Of a stretch of DNA of 64,000 nucleotides, positions 53,774-64,000 are shown one piece after another. The notes beneath the pieces are model-generated. The model was not told the DNA's origin and made no database searches. It worked only from the letters and a program-made list of their open reading frames with translations. Position 1 is the first letter of the stretch. Each line of letters begins with the position of its first letter. The stretch comes from Candidatus Pantoea bituminis. Lineage in GTDB: Bacteria; Pseudomonadota; Gammaproteobacteria; Enterobacterales; Enterobacteriaceae. The stretch is from the NCBI RefSeq assembly GCF_018842675.1, contig NZ_JAGTWO010000004.1:186001-250000 (forward strand), given 5' to 3'. The position numbers and the translations under genes are program-made.

Positions 53774-54328
53774 ATGAAAGTAGCAAAAGACCTGGTGGTA
53801 AGCCTGGCCTATCAGGTACGTACAGAAGACGGCGTGTTGGTTGACGAGTCACCGGTGAGTGCACCGTTGGACTATCTGCACGGTCATGGTTCCCTGATTT
53901 CTGGTCTGGAAAACGCATTGGAAAATCACGTAGCAGGCGATAAGTTTGACGTGCATATTCCCGCTAACGATGCGTATGGTCAGTACGATGACAACCTGGT
54001 TCAGCGTGTACCAAAAGATGTATTTATGGGCGTTGACGAACTGCAAGTTGGCATGCGTTTCCTGGCAGAAACCGATCAAGGTCCCGTTCCGGTTGAAATC
54101 ACCGAAGTGGAAGACGATCACGTCGTGGTCGACGGTAACCACATGCTGGCGGGTCAGAACCTGAACTTCAATGTTGAAGTGGTAGCGATTCGTGAAGCAA
54201 CGCCGGAAGAATTGGCTCATGGCCACGTTCACGGTGCTGATGGTCATCACCACGACCATGATCACGACCATGACCATGACCACGGTAAAGGTGGTTGCGG
54301 TACGGGCGGTTGTGGCTGCAGCCACTAA
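53774..54328 (+). CDS. slyD: Peptidyl-prolyl isomerase and metallochaperone SlyD
   Basis: SlyD is an FKBP-type isomerase with an inserted chaperone flap and a metal-binding tail that delivers nickel. ATG at 53774 (MKVAKDLVVSLAYQVRTEDG) follows AGGAGA. The C-terminus is rich in His and Cys (HHHDHDHDHDHDHGKGGCGTGG), with alternating His-Asp repeats. The 184-residue length is slightly below E. coli (196), the difference lying in the tail. Confidence 0.97.
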   Translation: MKVAKDLVVSLAYQVRTEDGVLVDESPVSAPLDYLHGHGSLISGLENALENHVAGDKFDVHIPANDAYGQYDDNLVQRVPKDVFMGVDELQVGMRFLAETDQGPVPVEITEVEDDHVVVDGNHMLAGQNLNFNVEVVAIREATPEELAHGHVHGADGHHHDHDHDHDHDHGKGGCGTGGCGCSH

Positions 54329-54342
54329 GTAAAGCGTGATAA

Positions 54343-54371
54343 AAAGGCCACCTTCGGGTGGCCTTTCTTTT
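54343..54371 (+). terminator. Terminator of slyD
   Basis: AAAGGCCACC and GGTGGCCTTT form a perfect 10-bp stem with a TTCG tetraloop, followed by CTTTT. It lies between the convergent slyD and slyX. Confidence 0.88.
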
Positions 54372-54416
54372 GGTATCGTAAGGGCTTGTCTCGTGACTGC
54401 GCGGGCCGCGCCAGAC

Positions 54417-54635
54417 TTAATAATGAGGTGGCGGTGTTTCTTCCGATTGCGAAGCAATCATTGATGGCGCGCTGGCTTTCAGTTTATCCAGTAATATGCG
54501 CATCTGTTCGCGCATTTTTACCATTTCCAATTCGTGTTGCACCACGGTGGTGTTCAGTTGATCAATGGTCATTTCCTGAAAGGCCAGTTTGCTTTCCAGC
54601 GTTTCGAGACGTTGTTCCCACTCTGATTGTTGCAT
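54417..54635 (-). CDS. slyX: SlyX protein
   Basis: The 72-residue protein is almost entirely coiled coil ([48 protein letters not shown]) and ends PPPHY, both features of the SlyX family. Function is not established. It converges on slyD and diverges from fkpA. Confidence 0.95.
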   Translation of the reverse strand: MQQSEWEQRLETLESKLAFQEMTIDQLNTTVVQHELEMVKMREQMRILLDKLKASAPSMIASQSEETPPPHY

Positions 54636-54770
54636 GACCCCTCCTCATAATATGGGTGATGTGATTGGCTAAGGGCGTGATTCTACGGCCTGACGGCACA
54701 GAATTACCCGATTTTTTACCATTCTCTGGCGTTACGCTTGAAAAAGCACATTACGGCATCATCTCTGATG

Positions 54771-54798
54771 AAACTTCCTGTCGCAAAAAAGGTCGGAG
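54771..54798 (+). promoter_or_regulatory. Putative sigma-E promoter of fkpA
   Basis: GAAACTT (54771-54777) and GTCGGA (54793-54798) resemble sigma-E -35 and -10 elements (GGAACTT, GTCTGA) with a 15-base spacer. E. coli fkpA is a known sigma-E target; the match here is imperfect. Confidence 0.45.
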
Positions 54799-54912
54799 GT
54801 TAACCGGGTAATTACGTTGTGGGAGTGTTCGCCACTGCCACGTACAGTTATAGTGTGGGCCCTCAAGTCTGCAATGATTCCCGAGGTTAGAGGCTTCGGT
54901 TTTGGAGAAAGG

Positions 54913-55743
54913 ATGAAATCACTGTTAAAAGTCACATTGTTAGCTACCACCATGGCCGTCGCGCTGAATGCTCCGCTGGCAATGGCTGCAGAAACTGCCG
55001 CTGCACCAGCAGCAGCAGCGACGTCTGCACCTCAGGCTCCAAAAAATGCGGCCTTCAAAAATGAAGATCAGCAATCCGCTTACGCGCTGGGCGCCTCGTT
55101 GGGTCGCTACATGGACAACTCCCTGAAGGAGCAGGAAAAACTGGGCATCAAACTGGATAAAGATCAGCTGATTTCTGGTGTTCAGGATGCGTTTGGGGGC
55201 AAAAGCAAACTGTCCGATGAAGAAATTGAGCAGACTCTGCAAGCATTCGAAGGCCGCGTGAAAGGCGCAGCCCAAGCGAAGATGGAAAAAGACGCGAAAG
55301 AAAATGCCGATAAAGGCGACGCTTATGCGACCAAATTTGCTAAAGAAAGCGGTGTGAAGAAGACTGAAAGTGGTCTGCTGTATAAAGTCGAGAAAGAAGG
55401 TACCGGTGACGCACCGAAAGACAGCGACACGGTGGTTGTGAACTACAAGGGTACATTGACTGATGGTACTGAGTTCGACAACTCGTATACACGTGGCGAG
55501 CCGCTGTCATTCCGTTTAGACGGCGTGATTCCAGGCTGGACCGAAGGTCTGAAGCACGTGAAAAAAGGTGGCAAGATCAAACTGGTTATCCCACCGCAGT
55601 TGGCTTACGGTAAAAACGGCGTTCCGGGTATTCCGGCAAACTCCACGCTGGTATTTGATGTAGAACTGCTCGACATCAAACCTGCACCTAAAGCAGATGA
55701 AAAAGCGCAGGCTCCTGCGGCTGACGCGAAAAAATCGCAGTAA
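54913..55743 (+). CDS. fkpA: Periplasmic FKBP-type isomerase FkpA
   Basis: FkpA is a periplasmic chaperone and prolyl isomerase. ATG at 54913 (preceded by GGAGAAAGG) gives a signal peptide MKSLLKVTLLATTMAVALNAPLAMA. An Ala-rich linker and helical dimerisation domain follow, then the FKBP domain (DTVVVNYKGTLTDGTEFDNSYTRGEPLSF ... ELLDIKP). The 276 residues compare with 270 in E. coli. An upstream in-frame extension is not supported because it would precede the signal peptide. Confidence 0.97.
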   Translation: MKSLLKVTLLATTMAVALNAPLAMAAETAAAPAAAATSAPQAPKNAAFKNEDQQSAYALGASLGRYMDNSLKEQEKLGIKLDKDQLISGVQDAFGGKSKLSDEEIEQTLQAFEGRVKGAAQAKMEKDAKENADKGDAYATKFAKESGVKKTESGLLYKVEKEGTGDAPKDSDTVVVNYKGTLTDGTEFDNSYTRGEPLSFRLDGVIPGWTEGLKHVKKGGKIKLVIPPQLAYGKNGVPGIPANSTLVFDVELLDIKPAPKADEKAQAPAADAKKSQ

Positions 55744-55750
55744 TCTGTTC

Positions 55751-55775
55751 ACCGCCGCCTTCGGGCGGCGGTTTC
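55751..55775 (+). terminator. Terminator of fkpA
   Basis: CCGCCGCC and GGCGGCGG form an 8-bp GC stem with a TTCG tetraloop, followed by TTTC. It starts 8 bases past the stop. Confidence 0.8.
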
Positions 55776-55907
55776 ATTTCCGCATCACCACAAACCTCTG
55801 GCATAAGCGGGCGACATTTGCCAGACTAGCGCCTGCATAACTATCCCAATATTGAGTCTGCCCTGCAGCGCTGTGACAGGCTCCAGCCACTTAGGGTGAT
55901 GTCTTCA

Positions 55908-56630
55908 ATGTCTAATCCATTCAATCCCGGCGAACTAAGCGACTTCGATCTTCTGGAGCAGCGTCCGTTCGAACAAAGCGATTACGATATCTTAAAGTCG
56001 TACGAGGCCGTTGTTGATGGTCTGGCGATGTTAATTGGCTCGCATTGCGAAATTGTCCTGCATTCTCTGGAAGACCTGAAATGTTCCGCCGTGCGCATCG
56101 CAAATGGTGAGCACACGGGACGTAAAGTGGGATCGCCAATTACCGATCTGGCGCTGCGCATGCTGCACGATATGCACGGCGCAGACAGCAACGTTTCCCG
56201 TGCCTATTTCACACGCGCCAAGAGTGGCGTGCTAATGAAATCGGTGACTATTGCCATTCGTAATCGCCAGCAACGTGTCATTGGTTTGCTGTGTATCAAC
56301 ATGAATCTGGATGTGCCGTTCTCGCAAATCATGTCGACGTTTATGCCACCCGAAATGCAGCAGGTTGATTCGAATGTTAATTTTGCCAGCTCAGTGGACG
56401 ATTTGGTAATGCAAACGCTGGAGTTCACTATTGAAGAAGTGAGCGCCGATCGTAACGTTTCAAACAATGCTAAGAATCGCCAGATAGTGTTGAATCTGTA
56501 CGAGAAAGGTATTTTTGACATTAAAGATGCCATCAACCAGGTCGCCGATCGCCTTAATATCTCAAAGCACACGGTTTACCTTTATATTCGCCAGTTCAAG
56601 AATGGCGATTTTCAGGGACAGGATCGTTGA
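55908..56630 (+). CDS. yheO: YheO-type PAS/helix-turn-helix regulator
   Basis: The protein has an N-terminal YheO-like PAS domain ([42 protein letters not shown]) and a C-terminal helix-turn-helix ([31 protein letters not shown]). Target genes are unknown. ATG at 55908 ([12 protein letters not shown]) is chosen because AGGGTG lies 9 bases upstream; an ATG at 55899 would touch the binding site. The stop overlaps the tusD start by one base. Confidence 0.92.
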   Translation: MSNPFNPGELSDFDLLEQRPFEQSDYDILKSYEAVVDGLAMLIGSHCEIVLHSLEDLKCSAVRIANGEHTGRKVGSPITDLALRMLHDMHGADSNVSRAYFTRAKSGVLMKSVTIAIRNRQQRVIGLLCINMNLDVPFSQIMSTFMPPEMQQVDSNVNFASSVDDLVMQTLEFTIEEVSADRNVSNNAKNRQIVLNLYEKGIFDIKDAINQVADRLNISKHTVYLYIRQFKNGDFQGQDR

Positions 56631-57016
56631 TGCGCTACACCTTGTTGGTGACAGGTCCTGCCTATGGTACGCAGCAAGCCAGCAGTGCGCTGCTGTTTGC
56701 CCGGGCGTTATTAGCGGCAGGGCATCACCTGGAAAGCGTCTTCTTTTATCGGGAAGGTGTGTTGAACGCTAACCAGCTCACTGCACCGGCAAATGATGAA
56801 TATGATCTGGTACGGGCCTGGCAGAAGCTAAGTAATGAAGAGGGCGTGGCATTGAACATTTGTGTGGCGGCGGCATTACGACGCGGTGTAGCCGATGCGC
56901 AAGAGGCGGAGCGTTTACAGCTTTCAGGAAATAATCTGCAGCCCGGTTTTGAGTTAAGTGGTTTGGGTGCGCTAGCAGAAGCTGCATTGAGCTGCGACCG
57001 TCTGGTGCAATTTTAA
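56630..57016 (+). CDS. tusD: Sulfur relay protein TusD
   Basis: TusD, with TusB and TusC, relays persulfide sulfur from TusA to TusE-MnmA for 2-thiouridine in tRNA. The acceptor cysteine is Cys78 ([12 protein letters not shown]), as in E. coli, and length is the same (128). ATG at 56630 overlaps the yheO stop. Confidence 0.96.
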   Translation: MRYTLLVTGPAYGTQQASSALLFARALLAAGHHLESVFFYREGVLNANQLTAPANDEYDLVRAWQKLSNEEGVALNICVAAALRRGVADAQEAERLQLSGNNLQPGFELSGLGALAEAALSCDRLVQF

Positions 57017-57031
57017 CAAGGTGCTTCTTTA

Positions 57032-57391
57032 ATGAATCGCGTGGCTTTTGTTTTTACTCGCGGCCCACATGGTAGCAGTGCAGGGCGAGAAGGTTTAGAT
57101 GCGGCATTGGCCACCGCTGCGCTCAGCGATCAGGTCGGCCTGTTTTTTATAGGTGATGGCGTGCTGCAATTAATGATGAACCAGCAACCTGATGCGATTC
57201 TTAGTCGTCACTATGCTGCAACGTTCGGCGTGCTAGCACTCTATGATATTGAACACTGCTATCTTTGCCTGGATTCCCTTAAGACGCGGGGACTGGCTGC
57301 TGAGCAATCGCGCATATTGGATGTAGAACTCGTTGCCGCTGCTGCGCTGCGTCAAAAGCTGGCACAGTATGATCGCATTCTGACTTTTTAA
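57032..57391 (+). CDS. tusC: Sulfur relay protein TusC
   Basis: The 119-residue protein is a DsrF-like member of the TusBCD complex ([31 protein letters not shown]). It lies 15 bases after tusD and 9 before tusB. Confidence 0.95.
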   Translation: MNRVAFVFTRGPHGSSAGREGLDAALATAALSDQVGLFFIGDGVLQLMMNQQPDAILSRHYAATFGVLALYDIEHCYLCLDSLKTRGLAAEQSRILDVELVAAAALRQKLAQYDRILTF

Positions 57392-57400
57392 GAGAGACTC

Positions 57401-57688
57401 ATGCTGCACACCTTGATGCATTCTCCTGCTTATAGCGATCTTGATACCTTACTTTTGCTCCTTAACGCTGAAGATGATGTCTTGCTCATGCAGGATGGTG
57501 TTTTCGCTGCATTGAATGGAAGTCGGACGCTGGCTCGGCTGTTAAGCACACCAGCAACCTTGTGGGTATTGGAAGAAGACCTGATGGCGCGCGGCCTGGC
57601 TGAACAAACTTCAACCAAAATACAGCCAGTGAACTATAATGGTTTCGTCGCGCTGACAGAAAAGCATTCACAACAAATGACCTGGTAA
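57401..57688 (+). CDS. tusB: Sulfur relay protein TusB
   Basis: The 95-residue protein is the DsrH-like subunit (MLHTLMHSPAYSDLDTLLLLLNAEDDVLLMQDGVFAAL) of the TusBCD complex. It ends the yheO-tusDCB cluster just upstream of the str promoter. Confidence 0.95.
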   Translation: MLHTLMHSPAYSDLDTLLLLLNAEDDVLLMQDGVFAALNGSRTLARLLSTPATLWVLEEDLMARGLAEQTSTKIQPVNYNGFVALTEKHSQQMTW

Positions 57689-57710
57689 TGAGGTAAAACC
57701 TGGTTATTTC

Positions 57711-58753
<1,043 letters not shown>

Positions 58754-58822
58754 TAGCCACGTAGTTGTTGTTAAACCAGCGGGCGCTCAAAAAGCTAACC
58801 CGCTGGGTTCAACTTACTTTGA

Positions 58823-60961
<2,139 letters not shown>

Positions 60962-61018
60962 GGCTACGGTTTAAATTTGAACTGATGCCTTCATCCAAAT
61001 GATGAAGGCATAACGTAA

Positions 61019-62215
<1,197 letters not shown>

Positions 62216-62259
62216 TTGTGATTGCTTAAGTGGCTGTGTATTGCAGCCACTATGCAGAA

Positions 62260-62283
62260 AGAGCACTTCGGTGCTCTTTTTTT
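62260..62283 (+). terminator. Terminator of the str operon
   Basis: AGAGCAC and GTGCTCT form a stem with a TTCG tetraloop followed by six or more T. A smaller hairpin GTGGCTG/CAGCCAC just upstream (about 62230-62250) may assist. Confidence 0.9.
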
Positions 62284-62320
62284 GCTCTTTTTCTAATTAC
62301 CCCACAAAGCCTGGGTTTGA

Positions 62321-62341
62321 AATAAAAACTATTCGCATTTA
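62321..62341 (+). promoter_or_regulatory. Possible Fur box upstream of bfd
   Basis: AAAACTATTCGCATTTAC resembles enterobacterial Fur boxes. bfd is iron-repressed in E. coli, so a site here is expected; the match is by eye only. Confidence 0.4.
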
Positions 62342-62377
62342 CACTACGTATAGAAAATGTACCAGAGTGAAGAGTAA

Positions 62378-62572
62378 ATGTACGTCTGCCTGTGCAATGC
62401 CATCAGCGATAAAACTATCCGTGAAGCGGTTCGCCGCTACCAGCCAAAATCTATCCAGCAACTGCGCCAAATTGTTCCCGTGGGGAAGCAATGCGGGAAG
62501 TGTATTCGTGCCACACGTGAAATAATGGACGAAGAGATGCAGCTTGTACCGCTGTATAAAGAAGCTATTTAA
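62378..62572 (+). CDS. bfd: Bacterioferritin-associated ferredoxin
   Basis: Bfd is a small [2Fe-2S] protein that reduces bacterioferritin to release iron. The 64-residue product starts MYVCLCNAISDKTIREAV, with cluster cysteines at 4, 6, 39 and 42 (CGKC). It lies 106 bases before bfr. Confidence 0.97.
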   Translation: MYVCLCNAISDKTIREAVRRYQPKSIQQLRQIVPVGKQCGKCIRATREIMDEEMQLVPLYKEAI

Positions 62573-62678
62573 ATTGCTGTTTTAAATTCCTGCTAAATAC
62601 CCACAATATTTGTCGCGTTTTTTTGACTTCTTTTTATACGCATCTACGCTCAAGATAACTGGAAGCGGAGGAAGCAAA

Positions 62679-63152
62679 ATGAAGGGCGACGTCAAAATCA
62701 TAAGTCATCTCAATAAATTGCTGGGAAATGAATTGGTTGCTATCAATCAGTATTTTCTTCATGCGCGTATGTTTAAAAATTGGGGCCTGATACGCCTCAA
62801 TGATGTTGAATATCATGAATCAATAGATGAGATGAAACATGCGGACAAGTACATTGAGCGAATTTTGTTCCTTGAAGGTATACCCAACTTACAAGATCTA
62901 GGCAGACTTCGAATTGGCGAAGATGTTCCTGAGATGTTGAACTCAGATTTGGCTCTTGAACTTGAGGGAGCGAAGGATTTGCGTGAAGCCATTACCTACG
63001 CAGATAAAATCCATGATTACGTTAGCCGCGATATGATGATTGAAATTTTAGCTGAAGAAGAACATCACATTGACTGGCTAGAGACGGAACTCGATCTGAT
63101 ACAAAAATTGGGTATTCAAAATTACCTACTGGCACAAATAAAAGACGAATGA
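62679..63152 (+). CDS. bfr: Bacterioferritin
   Basis: Bfr stores iron as a 24-mer with heme at the subunit interface. The 157-residue protein has the ferroxidase ligands Glu18 and the Glu/His positions of the four-helix bundle ([40 protein letters not shown]) and heme-ligand Met52. ATG at 62679 follows GGAGGA; a longer upstream frame is not supported. Confidence 0.97.
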   Translation: MKGDVKIISHLNKLLGNELVAINQYFLHARMFKNWGLIRLNDVEYHESIDEMKHADKYIERILFLEGIPNLQDLGRLRIGEDVPEMLNSDLALELEGAKDLREAITYADKIHDYVSRDMMIEILAEEEHHIDWLETELDLIQKLGIQNYLLAQIKDE

Positions 63153-63948
<796 letters not shown>

Positions 63949-63980
63949 TCAGGTCATCGAGCGATTGAGAGGTTGAAACA

Positions 63981-64000
63981 ATGATTGGTTTAGTCGGTAA
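63981..64000 (+). CDS. rplC: 50S ribosomal protein L3 (N-terminal end only)
   Basis: ATG at 63981 begins MIGLVG and the window ends after 20 bases. The position after rpsJ, the GAGAGG-like binding site upstream and the MIGLVGKK start typical of L3 identify it. Confidence 0.9.

Noticed and set aside
53849..54457. 202-codon minus-strand frame opposite slyD
   Set aside because: Arises from the His/Asp codon repeat; the translated run of Val/Met/Ile (VVMVMVVIMVVVM) is an artefact of CATGAC repeats.
62216..62377. tRNA gene near tuf
   Set aside because: The hairpins are terminators; no acceptor stem, T-loop (GTTCGA) or CCA arrangement was found.

Overview
The window is a stretch of enterobacterial chromosome. 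Gene content and order match the E. coli region from tex through ompR-envZ, pckA, hslO, mrcA, hofMNOPQ, aroKB, damX-dam, trpS, nirBDC-cysG, ppiA, fic, pabA, argD, crp, kefGB, slyD, fkpA, tusDCB, rpsL-rpsG-fusA-tuf and bfd-bfr to the start of the S10 operon (rpsJ, rplC). Many products (OmpR, CRP, EF-Tu, EF-G, S12, S10) look nearly identical to the E. coli proteins as I remember them. Several departures (a GH13_18 phosphorylase-like gene beside tex instead of feoABC, codA next to nirB, a tau operon between yheT and yheS) suggest a relative such as Pantoea/Erwinia (Erwiniaceae). That placement is inference from memory, not a database result.

Layout. 1-3.4 kb: edge of a sugar phosphorylase gene, a 130-bp palindromic repeat, tex, greB. 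3.5-8 kb: a small secreted Thr/Gly-rich protein, ompR-envZ, pckA. 8.3-16.1 kb: heat-shock and redox genes hslO-hslR-yrfG, the Rcs inhibitor igaA, nudE, and penicillin-binding protein 1a. 16.2-26.1 kb: pilus/DNA-uptake-like hofMNOPQ, then aroK-aroB-damX-dam-rpe-gph-trpS. 26.2-31.3 kb: nitrite reduction and siroheme synthesis (nirB, nirD, nirC, cysG on the minus strand) behind an FNR-type promoter. 31.5-42.4 kb: codA, tsgA, ppiA, the yhfG-fic toxin-antitoxin-like pair, pabA, argD, yhfK, crp, yhfA, prkB, yheU, yheT. 43.5-48.8 kb: an accessory block with a LysE-type exporter, a LacI-type regulator and tauABCD, followed by the second copy of the repeat. 49-57.7 kb: yheS, kefGB, yheV, slyD, slyX, fkpA, yheO, tusDCB. 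57.7-64 kb: str operon, bfd-bfr, and the leader and start of the S10 operon.

The most important property for any reader is sequence quality. At least 18 otherwise intact conserved genes are broken by what looks like the loss of exactly one base, almost always inside a homopolymer run of 2-8 bases. The list includes rpsG, aroK, aroB, cysG, nirB, argD and pckA. Adding one base restores the family's usual length every time, often to the exact residue. This pattern is best explained by homopolymer under-calling in the sequencing, not by gene decay. I annotate these genes as single CDSs spanning the break and give the likely position of each missing base.

I found no prophage, insertion sequence, CRISPR array, tRNA or rRNA. 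The best candidates for something less described are the dispersed 130-bp cloverleaf-like palindromic repeat (two full copies in opposite orientation plus a fragment), the nirB FNR site embedded in a near-perfect 30-bp palindrome shared with the divergent codA, and the small YjbE/GfcA-like secreted protein gene between greB and ompR.
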